Positions 7,353 to 13,648 of a stretch of DNA of 18,219 nt are shown piece by piece. Every line of letters starts with the position of its first letter. Position 1 is the stretch's first letter. Source of the DNA: Rhodoferax sp. UBA4409 (GTDB lineage: Bacteria; Pseudomonadota; Gammaproteobacteria; Burkholderiales; Burkholderiaceae_C). Below the pieces are notes generated by a model. It did no database searches. It was not told the DNA's origin and saw nothing but the letters and a program-made list of their open reading frames with translations. The translations under genes were made by a program, and so were the position numbers. The stretch spans positions 1-18,219 of the forward strand of contig DGQR01000201.1 in NCBI GenBank assembly GCA_002390825.1, in the 5' to 3' direction.

Positions 7353-8060
7353 ATGCTGAATTTGAGCCGTATCCGCGCCATCACCCTTGATCTGGACGAC
7401 ACCTTGTGGCCCGTGTGGCCCGCGATTCACCGGGCCGAAGACCTGTTGCGCGAATGGCTCACAGCACACGCGCCCCGCACTGCCGTCATGTACGCCGATC
7501 CTCATCAGCGTCAGTTGCTGCGCGCGGATACCGAAGCGCAATGGGCAGAGCACGCCCATGACCTGAGCGTGCTGCGGCGTGAATCCATCCGGCTGGCCCT
7601 GCAACGCAGTGGCGATGACCCGGCCTTGGCAGAGCCTGCGTTTGAGGTGTTTTTTGATGCCCGCATGCAGGTGGAGCTGTTTGAGGATGCGATTCCTTTG
7701 CTCGACGCCATGGCGGCCCGTTGGCCGATCGTTGCCGTGAGCAATGGCAATGCGGATGTGCACCGAGTGGGCATTGGCCGTTACTTTTCGGCCAGTGTGA
7801 GCGCGCGGGATGCAGGCGTGGGCAAGCCGGATCCGGGTATTTTTGAAGCCGCCTGCGCAGCGGTAGGCGTCAAGGCCGAGGAGGTGCTGCACATCGGCGA
7901 TGACGCAGCACTGGACGTTTTGGGCGCTTTGGGTGTGGGCATGCAAACCGTGTGGGTGAACCGGGAGGAGCACCTCTGGTCTTTCACCCAACACCCGCAC
8001 GCCACCGTGGGCAGCCTGCGGGAGCTGCAAGACTTGCTTAGCGGGCCGGCCGCAGCGTAA
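7353..8060 (+). CDS. HAD-superfamily hydrolase (subclass IA, YigB-like)
   Basis: A 235-residue haloacid-dehalogenase-type phosphatase. All four motifs are visible: motif I DLDDT with nucleophile Asp13 and acid/base Asp15, motif II VSNGN with Ser130, motif III Lys158 in GVGKPDP, and motif IV HIGDD with Asp183/Asp184. The residues between motifs I and II form a helical cap, which places it in subclass I. The opening ITLDLDDTLW and the HIGDDAALDVLGA segment resemble E. coli YigB, a phosphatase that can act on riboflavin-pathway intermediates; the actual substrate is not determinable here. The frame is open back to 7278, but the ATG at 7353 places motif I at the usual N-terminal position. Its last 23 bp overlap the convergent acylase gene. 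Confidence 0.88.
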   Translation: MLNLSRIRAITLDLDDTLWPVWPAIHRAEDLLREWLTAHAPRTAVMYADPHQRQLLRADTEAQWAEHAHDLSVLRRESIRLALQRSGDDPALAEPAFEVFFDARMQVELFEDAIPLLDAMAARWPIVAVSNGNADVHRVGIGRYFSASVSARDAGVGKPDPGIFEAACAAVGVKAEEVLHIGDDAALDVLGALGVGMQTVWVNREEHLWSFTQHPHATVGSLRELQDLLSGPAAA

Positions 8061-10449
8061 GAGTACTTTCGGTGCGGGCGATTACGTCAGCCTCGTCCAG
8101 CCACATGCGCACGAACTCGCCCTTGGCATATTTTTCAGCCTGATCGGCGTAATGCTTGTCGGGCCACACGCCGCTTTGGCCGAGCGGGTTGATTCCCACG
8201 GCTTTGCCTGCGTCCGCAAAATCAATCACCCTTCGCGTCGACGGGCCAGAGGTGACCGCCCAAGGGGCGGGGCCCAGCGAGCCTGACAGGTTATTTGGCG
8301 TTTCGCGGCCGCCGGGCACTTGAAAAGGCCCCACGTTAAAAATCTTGTCCAGTGGCTTTTGCCGGCCCAGCGGGTGCCCGTGGGTCAAGGTGTGGGCGAC
8401 ACCCCAGCGCCAGTCCAGGAGGCTGGTGCCATACAGACCTTGCAAGTGCTTGAGGGTGTTGGACCAGGCGATGCGGGTCGTCTCAAAGTGGCTTTCTTTG
8501 GCCGGCGTGCTGACATCGTCCCACCAGGGCGAATTGTTGTCGGCGACCAGCAGCGGCAGGGCGAAGTCCAGAGCGCGAGTTTCCAGCAGGTTCGCAAACT
8601 GCACGGGGCCCAGTTCGTCGGCAAATGCAGCTTTGGCTAACTCGTACATCATTTGGGTAAATAGAGTGGCCGCAATACTGCCCTCGTCATAGGTGCCGTC
8701 CCAGTTGGTGAGGGGCTCCATAAAGGCTTTTTCGTTGGGGTCGGTGACGACCGCATTCATGGCCGGCAGGAGGTTGCGCAAAATGCGGGGGCCGTAGTTG
8801 TTGTTGACATCCAGCATTAGCTTGCGGGTCTCGACACTGGTCCACTTCATGTTGGGGGTGTTGAGCAGGGTATCGAGCCGCTGCGCCCGGTCCGGCAAGT
8901 TGTAGTAGCCGGGCACCGGCACACCGCTTTTGGGCAGAGGTTGGTGGTTGGCCGAGACAATGTAGCCTCGCGCCGGGTTCTCTTCCTGCGGGTTGAAGCG
9001 GAAGGCGTAAAAACCGGGTTTGTCCGCCTCGCCTTTGGTCGCATCCAGGATAAATGTCGGGTTCACGCCTTGGGGGCGCAAGGGCAGCTTGGCCGCGGCC
9101 CACCAACCGATGTCGCCCTCTGCGTTGGCCCACACAATGTTCAGGCCGGGCGCGTGGAGTTTGCTGGAGGCCTCGCGGGCCTTGTCCAAGGTGTCTGCAC
9201 GGTTGAGCTCGTAAAAGCCCCGGATGGCCGGGTTCTCGGTGGCGTAAAACGCCCACCACATGGAGATGGGCCGTGTTCCCAAGCTTTCTTTGAACGCATC
9301 GTTGATCACCGGCCCCTGTGGCGTGGTTCGCACCACCAAGCGCTCCGGTGGCGCGCCCTTGACCTGAATCAGCTCGGTCCGGCTCACCATGTCGACCCAG
9401 TTACTCTGGTGCCACACTTGTTGGGGGTTGTCGGGGTTGACCTGCTCGGCAATGAAGTCGACGTCGTCGTTCTGGAACATCGTCAAACTCCAGCCGAAGT
9501 CGTGGTTGTGGCCCAGCAGCGCCATCGGGTTCAGGGCCTGAAAGTGCCCGAAAAGCTCAAACTCCGGCGTGCTCAGGTGCGCCTCGTACCACACGGACGG
9601 TGCAGAAAACGAGATATGCGGGTCACCGGCCAGCATCGGGCTGCCCGACGCAGTGCGCTTGCCCGATACGGCCCAGGCGTTACTTCCTTCGAGTAGCGGT
9701 ATGCCGCCCAGCTCGCTGGCCTGCAGGCTCACACCGGCCACGCGTTGGAGGCTGTTCCAAGCGTCGGGCGTCATGCCGGCGATCGGGGTCAATACGCCCT
9801 CAGGGTGCCAATCGACATCGAACGCCCGCAAATAGTCGGGCCCGAGCTTATCTCGGATGAAGGTCATGAGCGGTTCGGTCCGGAAGGCTGCGGCAAAGCT
9901 GTAGGCGAGGTACCCGCCTACGGCATAAGTGTCTTCGGGGGTGAACGGCTGTTGCGGGATACCCAGAATGTCAAACTCCAGCGGGGCGCGGTGGCTGTCT
10001 TGCCACTGGTTGATCCCGTCGATGTAGCTCAGCAGGGCCCGGCTTTCGGGCGCGTTGCGGTCCATGGCCGCCACCACCTTTTTGGCGTGCTCGCGCAGGC
10101 CCAGGGTGCGGAAGAGTTTGTCGACGTCCAGCAGTTTGGGGCCCAGCACTTCGGCCAACTCCCCGTTGGCCAGGCGCCTGACCATCTCCAGTTGGAACAG
10201 GCGGTCTTGCGCGTGCACATAGCCTAGAGTGCGGTATAGGTCAGCCTCGTTGTCTGCGGTGATGTGCGGAACGCCGCGCTCGTCATACCGGACGGTGACG
10301 TTCCCTTGCAGATTTTGCAGCTCCACTACGCCGCTGCGGACCGGTTGCTTTTTGTACAGGTACCAGCCGCCCACGCCGGCGACCGCCAGTAAAACCAGAG
10401 CAAGCAGGCCCGCCATGAGTTTGACCATGAATTTCAAATTCGTCTCCAA
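8038..10449 (-). CDS. Penicillin acylase family protein (S45 Ntn-hydrolase)
   Basis: An 803-residue precursor of the penicillin amidase/acylase family, which hydrolyses amide bonds in beta-lactams, acyl-homoserine lactones, acyl-peptides or related compounds after self-cleavage into two chains. One N-terminal hydrophobic segment (about residues 8-32) acts as a signal or membrane anchor, so the enzyme faces the periplasm. The autoprocessing site is clear: EGSNAWAVSGKRT, with cleavage expected before Ser256, which becomes the N-terminal nucleophile. LAGDPHIS and LLGHNHDFGWSLTMFQNDDVD follow, as in the family. The alpha chain contains GVPHITADNEADLYRTLGYV and HAQDRLFQLEMVRR. The beta-chain end shows FNVGPFQVPGGRETPN and SGQSGVWPDKHYADQ-type conserved segments (here PLGQSGVWPDKHYADQ). 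Substrate unknown. The gene begins 12 nt after hpnE and is probably the last gene of the squalene operon. The three lysines and glutamine before PVRSG mark the start of the periplasmic part. Confidence 0.93.
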   Translation of the reverse strand: METNLKFMVKLMAGLLALVLLAVAGVGGWYLYKKQPVRSGVVELQNLQGNVTVRYDERGVPHITADNEADLYRTLGYVHAQDRLFQLEMVRRLANGELAEVLGPKLLDVDKLFRTLGLREHAKKVVAAMDRNAPESRALLSYIDGINQWQDSHRAPLEFDILGIPQQPFTPEDTYAVGGYLAYSFAAAFRTEPLMTFIRDKLGPDYLRAFDVDWHPEGVLTPIAGMTPDAWNSLQRVAGVSLQASELGGIPLLEGSNAWAVSGKRTASGSPMLAGDPHISFSAPSVWYEAHLSTPEFELFGHFQALNPMALLGHNHDFGWSLTMFQNDDVDFIAEQVNPDNPQQVWHQSNWVDMVSRTELIQVKGAPPERLVVRTTPQGPVINDAFKESLGTRPISMWWAFYATENPAIRGFYELNRADTLDKAREASSKLHAPGLNIVWANAEGDIGWWAAAKLPLRPQGVNPTFILDATKGEADKPGFYAFRFNPQEENPARGYIVSANHQPLPKSGVPVPGYYNLPDRAQRLDTLLNTPNMKWTSVETRKLMLDVNNNYGPRILRNLLPAMNAVVTDPNEKAFMEPLTNWDGTYDEGSIAATLFTQMMYELAKAAFADELGPVQFANLLETRALDFALPLLVADNNSPWWDDVSTPAKESHFETTRIAWSNTLKHLQGLYGTSLLDWRWGVAHTLTHGHPLGRQKPLDKIFNVGPFQVPGGRETPNNLSGSLGPAPWAVTSGPSTRRVIDFADAGKAVGINPLGQSGVWPDKHYADQAEKYAKGEFVRMWLDEADVIARTESTLTLRPAR

Positions 10450-10461
10450 ATACCGTGGATA

Positions 10462-11769
10462 TCAGTCTATCGCTGCCAGCAGGCCCGCGGCCTCTGTGCC
10501 GCTACGCACTGCACCTTCCAGTGTGGCCGGGTAAGGCCCGGCCACATAGTCGCCGCAAGCCCACAAGCCGGGCGCAATCGTCGCTGGCGGGCGCTGCAGC
10601 GCAGGTGTGCAGGCAAAGGTCGCGCGCTTTTCGATCACGGTTTGCACCGCTACCAATTCCAAACCCAGTTGGGTGCGGGCTTGGGCCAGCACTTGTTGTT
10701 CGATGGTGTCTTTGTCGCCGCTGCTGGCACTCACCACAAATGCCAAGAGGCCGTGGGTGCCGTCCAACTGCCCGCGGTCAAACACAAACTGGGCAGGGCA
10801 GGCAGCATCGCTGCGCAAAGCGACCATGGGGCGCGCCAGGCGTGCTGTTTCGCCGTGGGCGTAAACGGTGGCAATCGATTCAAACTGCAGTGCACCCGCG
10901 GTAGCCGCCCAGGTGCGCAGATCAATTGCTATATTTTCAGTAGCATGTTGCGCAGATTCCATGAGGGCTGAGGCCGCATTGGATGATGAAGTGGCCCAGA
11001 TCACCGCGTCAAACACTTCTCCGTTGAGCTGCCAGCGGCCTGCGGTACCCGGGGCGGCGGCCTCCAAGCGCGTGACGCGCACGCCGGTGCGGACCTCTCC
11101 GCCGTGTGCCTGCAGCCAAGTCGCTGCGGTGGCCGGAAACAGGCGCGCCATGTCGGTGGTGGGCAGCAGCAGGTTGGAGCTGCCGCGCCCGCCGAATAAG
11201 GAGTCGCGCAGCACCGTCAGGAACACTTGGCCGCAGGCACGGTCCGCAGGGGTATTGAGCGCCGATACGCACAAGGGGTCAATCAAGGTGGACTGGACGG
11301 TGGGGCTGACTTGGCGGCACAAATCGGCCACCGTGGTGCCGGGCGCGCAGCGAAAGCGGCTTATCTGCCAGCCGATCGACGCCCGCACCAGACTCCAGCG
11401 ATCCGCCCAGGTCCAGCCCTGCGCGGTGGCAATGCCGGCCACCGCATCCAAGGGGCTGGGCCACAGGGGCAACGCGATGCCCGCACCATCGGGGTCGCGC
11501 AGGTCCAGCGGCAGGCGCTTGAGGTAGCTTGCAGGGTCGGCGCCCACCGAGCGCATCAGCTCCAGCGTGCGGGTGTAAGCCCCGATCAGGATGTGCTGGC
11601 CGTTGTCCAGCACCACCGGCGTGCCGTCCGGCAAGGTGCCATTCAGGGCTCTAGCCCGCCCGCCAAATGCGCGAGATGCTTCAAAAACAATAGCATGGTG
11701 CCCGGCACGTGCAGCCGTGACCGCAGCCGCCATCCCGGCCCAGCCGGCGCCGACGATGGCGACCTTCAT
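10462..11769 (-). CDS. hpnE: Hydroxysqualene dehydroxylase HpnE (FAD-dependent)
   Basis: HpnE reduces hydroxysqualene to squalene in the three-enzyme HpnCDE route that supplies hopanoid synthesis. The 435-residue protein has an N-terminal Rossmann fold for FAD: GAGWAG (7-12), then VFEA with the ribose-binding Glu30, then GGRAR (36-40). The C-terminal FAD segment reads GLWACGDYVAGPYPATLEGAVRSG, the signature of this family and of phytoene-desaturase-like enzymes. The start is ATG 11769, whose ATGA overlaps the hpnD stop; the frame is open further upstream to 11796 but that lies inside hpnD. Two repeat elements are embedded, at about residues 25-42 and 266-281. They bring AT-rich codons such as ATA into an otherwise GC-rich gene but leave the frame intact. 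Confidence 0.93.
   Translation of the reverse strand: MKVAIVGAGWAGMAAAVTAARAGHHAIVFEASRAFGGRARALNGTLPDGTPVVLDNGQHILIGAYTRTLELMRSVGADPASYLKRLPLDLRDPDGAGIALPLWPSPLDAVAGIATAQGWTWADRWSLVRASIGWQISRFRCAPGTTVADLCRQVSPTVQSTLIDPLCVSALNTPADRACGQVFLTVLRDSLFGGRGSSNLLLPTTDMARLFPATAATWLQAHGGEVRTGVRVTRLEAAAPGTAGRWQLNGEVFDAVIWATSSSNAASALMESAQHATENIAIDLRTWAATAGALQFESIATVYAHGETARLARPMVALRSDAACPAQFVFDRGQLDGTHGLLAFVVSASSGDKDTIEQQVLAQARTQLGLELVAVQTVIEKRATFACTPALQRPPATIAPGLWACGDYVAGPYPATLEGAVRSGTEAAGLLAAID
10928..10975 (-). repeat. Dispersed palindromic element, copy 2 (inside hpnE)
   Basis: Read on the minus strand it has CAGCCC near 10970, the core TGCGC at 10954-10950, then GCTA (10944-10941), nine bases and TAGC (10931-10928). 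Core-to-GCTA distance is 10 nt. It lies in the same orientation as hpnE and encodes about residues 266-281 (SALMESAQHATENIA), a stretch outside the conserved FAD motifs. Confidence 0.6.
11645..11694 (+). repeat. Dispersed palindromic element, copy 3 (inside hpnE, FAD motif region)
   Basis: GGGCTCTAGCCC (11646-11657), core TGCGC (11668-11672), then GCTT (11678-11681), nine bases, TAGC (11691-11694). Core-to-GCTT distance is 10 nt as in the other copies; one arm base differs from the consensus. It is antisense to hpnE and covers codons of IVFEASRAFGGRAR, which contains conserved FAD-binding residues. Part of the match could therefore be coincidental. Confidence 0.5.
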
Positions 11770-12605
11770 AGGCGGCCGAGGGCCTGCACCTTCCAAGCGA
11801 GCCAGAACTTGCGCAGCGGGGTGAGGCTAACGCGCTGGTGTAGCACCTGGAAGTTGTCGCGCTCAATCTCGGTGAGCAGGGCGCGGTAGATGCTGGCCAT
11901 CATCAGGCCGGGCTTCTGGGCACGGCGGTCGGCAGCGGGCAGCAGGGCCAGGGCCTCGTCGTAAAGGCCTTGGGCGCGCTGGGCTTGAAACTTCATCAGA
12001 GCCACAAAGCGGTCGGAGTAGGTGCGTTTCAGGATTTCGTGGGCCTTCACATCGAACTGCTGCAGTTCGTTGACCGGCAGGTAGATGCGGCCGCGCATCG
12101 CGTCTTCGCCCACATCGCGCAGGATGTTGGTGAGCTGCAGGGCTTGGCCCAGCTTGTGGGCATATGGGGTGGTTTGCGGATCGGTCTGGCCGAAGATGCC
12201 TGCCGCAACCTCACCCACCACGCCGGCCACCAGGTGGCAGTAGCGCTGCAGGCCGGGGTAGTCGAGGTAGCGGGTTTGCTCCAGGTCCATTTGGCAGCCG
12301 TCAATCACCGCCAGCAGGTGCCGGGCTTCGATGGTGTAGGTGGCGGCGTGGGGCATCAGCGCTTTCATCACCGGATGGGTGGGGCTGCCCTTGAAGGATT
12401 GCTGCACCTCATTGCGCCACCAGGCGAGTTTGGTGGCGGCCACACCGGCGTCCACCATGTCGTCCACCACGTCGTCCACCTCGCGGCAGAAGGCATAAAA
12501 GGCGGTGATGGCGGCACGGCGTGGGGCGGGCAGAAAAAGAAAGGCGTAGTAGAAGCTGCTGCCGGAGGCGGCGGCTTTTTCCTGGACGTATTGCTCTGGT
12601 GTCAT
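11766..12605 (-). CDS. hpnD: Presqualene diphosphate synthase HpnD
   Basis: HpnD condenses two farnesyl diphosphates into presqualene diphosphate, the first committed step towards squalene. At 279 residues it is a standard all-alpha trans-prenyltransferase. The first aspartate-rich motif is REVDDVVDDM (Asp44, Asp45, Asp48, Asp49). The second is in QLTNILRDVGEDAMRGRIYL (Asp164, Asp168). Together they bind the Mg2+-diphosphate groups. The opening SSFYYAFLFLPAPRRAAITA and GCQMDLEQTRYLDYPGLQRY fit HpnD rather than HpnC. The frame is open upstream to 12995, across hpnC, but the ATG at 12605 gives the family length. It is 14 nt after the hpnC stop. The stop codon overlaps the hpnE start (ATGA). Confidence 0.95.
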   Translation of the reverse strand: MTPEQYVQEKAAASGSSFYYAFLFLPAPRRAAITAFYAFCREVDDVVDDMVDAGVAATKLAWWRNEVQQSFKGSPTHPVMKALMPHAATYTIEARHLLAVIDGCQMDLEQTRYLDYPGLQRYCHLVAGVVGEVAAGIFGQTDPQTTPYAHKLGQALQLTNILRDVGEDAMRGRIYLPVNELQQFDVKAHEILKRTYSDRFVALMKFQAQRAQGLYDEALALLPAADRRAQKPGLMMASIYRALLTEIERDNFQVLHQRVSLTPLRKFWLAWKVQALGRL

Positions 12606-12619
12606 GGGCGGTATTGTCG

Positions 12620-13495
12620 CTACATCCACACCGCGCGCCACAGCATGACGCCATAGTCCCACGCATAGAGTTTGGGGCGGTGCTGGAGGGTGGCGTGGTC
12701 TAGTGCGGCAATCTTGTCCAGAATCCGGAGTCCGCCCTGCACCACAAGCCTGAGCTCCCAGCCGGCACGCCCGGGCAGGCGGTGCACCAATTCCATACCA
12801 TTTTGCATGTGAGCCCTTGCGGTGCTTGCGCAAGCTGCTATCAATTTGCGAGTGTTTTCGCTGTCTTGCTGCGCCAAGATGTCGGCCTGCTTGACGCCGA
12901 AGCGCACACATTCGTCGTGGGGAAGGTAAAACCGGCCCCGCGGAATGTCGGTGCTCAGGTCTTGCCAGAAGTTGATCAGTTGCAGGGCCGAGCAAATATC
13001 GTCGCTCATGGCCAGCGAGTGGGCGTCTTGCACGCCATAGAGGTGTAGCAACAGGCGGCCCACCGGGTTGGCAGAGCGGCTGCAGTAGTCCAGCAGCTCG
13101 GTGTGGCTGCGGTAGCCGGTGCCTGCACGGGTTTTCTCAATGTCTTGGACAAATGCGTCCAACAGTGCGTGCAAGAGCGGATCGGGCAAGGCACACGCCC
13201 GGCGCTGCACCTGCAAGGGGCCGAACACCTGGGGCCAGCGGGCGGTGGCTTCCGGGGATTCGTTCAGGCCGGTGCGAAACAGCGCCAACTCCGCCAGGCG
13301 CTCGTCGGGTGTGGCGTGGCCCTCATCGGCGATGTCGTCTGCGGTCCGGGCAAAGTGGTAGATGGCCGCGATCGGCGGGCGCAGGTGAGGGGGGCACAGC
13401 ACCGAGGCCACCGGGAAATTCTCGTAATGGGTGATGGGCTGGGCGGCCGCGGGCGGCGCAGTGGCGGGGTCAGGCAGGGAAGACATGGGCGGCAT
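12620..13495 (-). CDS. hpnC: Hydroxysqualene synthase HpnC
   Basis: HpnC converts presqualene diphosphate into hydroxysqualene, between HpnD and HpnE in the pathway. The 291-residue protein is a trans-prenyltransferase fold with the first acidic motif ARTADDIADEG (Asp53, Asp54, Asp57, Glu58) and the second INFWQDLSTDIPRGRFYLP (Asp179, Asp183). HYENFPVASVLCPPHLRPPI at the N-terminus is characteristic of HpnC. ATG 13495 is preferred: GGAAGG lies 4 nt upstream. ATG 13486 is the alternative, and the upstream extension to 13639 is unlikely. A repeat copy encodes about residues 215-229 (KLIAACASTARAHM) without breaking the frame. It is the first gene of the hpnCDE-acylase cluster and divergent from the RND operon. 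No squalene-hopene cyclase gene (hpnF/shc) is in the window. Confidence 0.94.
   Translation of the reverse strand: MPPMSSLPDPATAPPAAAQPITHYENFPVASVLCPPHLRPPIAAIYHFARTADDIADEGHATPDERLAELALFRTGLNESPEATARWPQVFGPLQVQRRACALPDPLLHALLDAFVQDIEKTRAGTGYRSHTELLDYCSRSANPVGRLLLHLYGVQDAHSLAMSDDICSALQLINFWQDLSTDIPRGRFYLPHDECVRFGVKQADILAQQDSENTRKLIAACASTARAHMQNGMELVHRLPGRAGWELRLVVQGGLRILDKIAALDHATLQHRPKLYAWDYGVMLWRAVWM
12809..12853 (+). repeat. Dispersed palindromic element, copy 4 (inside hpnC)
   Basis: GAGCCC (12811-12816), core TGCGC (12827-12831), GCTA (12837-12840), nine bases, then GAGT (12850-12853) in place of TAGC. Core-to-GCTA spacing is again 10 nt. The right arm has decayed, so this copy is less symmetric. 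It is antisense to hpnC. Confidence 0.5.
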
Positions 13496-13544
13496 TGTGC
13501 CTTCCGCACGTTGCGGCGGCGGTGCTCGCCTCTTCGGTAATGGC

Positions 13545-13573
13545 TTGACAAAGGTCCATGTGCCGCTTAAATT
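13545..13573 (+). promoter_or_regulatory. Sigma70-type promoter of the RND efflux operon
   Basis: A perfect -35 box TTGACA (13545-13550), a 17-nt spacer, and TAAATT (13568-13573) as -10 (four of six matches to TATAAT). It points towards the adaptor gene, whose ATG is about 75 nt downstream of the -10. The gap is shared with the divergent hpnC gene (start 13495). The -10 box overlaps a TetR-like operator, so the promoter is probably repressible. Confidence 0.7.
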
Positions 13574-13596
13574 ACTAACCAACTGGTCATTAACTT
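13569..13596. promoter_or_regulatory. TetR/AcrR-like operator over the RND promoter
   Basis: A 28-bp imperfect inverted repeat. The left half is AAATTACTAACCA (13569-13581), AC is at the centre, and the right half (13584-13596) has the reverse complement AAGTTAATGACCA; 10 of 13 positions match. The ACCA-NN-TGGT core resembles operators of TetR-family repressors of efflux pumps (established pattern; identity of the regulator is inferred). It overlaps the -10 box and the expected transcription start. Its centre is about 87 bp upstream of the hpnC start codon, so an effect on hpnC is possible. No TetR gene is present in the window. Confidence 0.6.
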
Positions 13597-13648
13597 CGTG
13601 CGCGGGGTTGGGGCCTCTCCGTTTCAACCTTACCCCCACCCTGTCACC

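Noticed and set aside
8038..10449. Acylase as an acyl-homoserine-lactone (quorum-quenching) enzyme
   Set aside because: The family is clear but the substrate pocket cannot be read with confidence, and no LuxI/LuxR genes are nearby.
12606..12995. N-terminal extension of HpnD
   Set aside because: The extra 130 residues overlap hpnC out of frame and look non-native; the ATG at 12605 gives the standard HpnD length.
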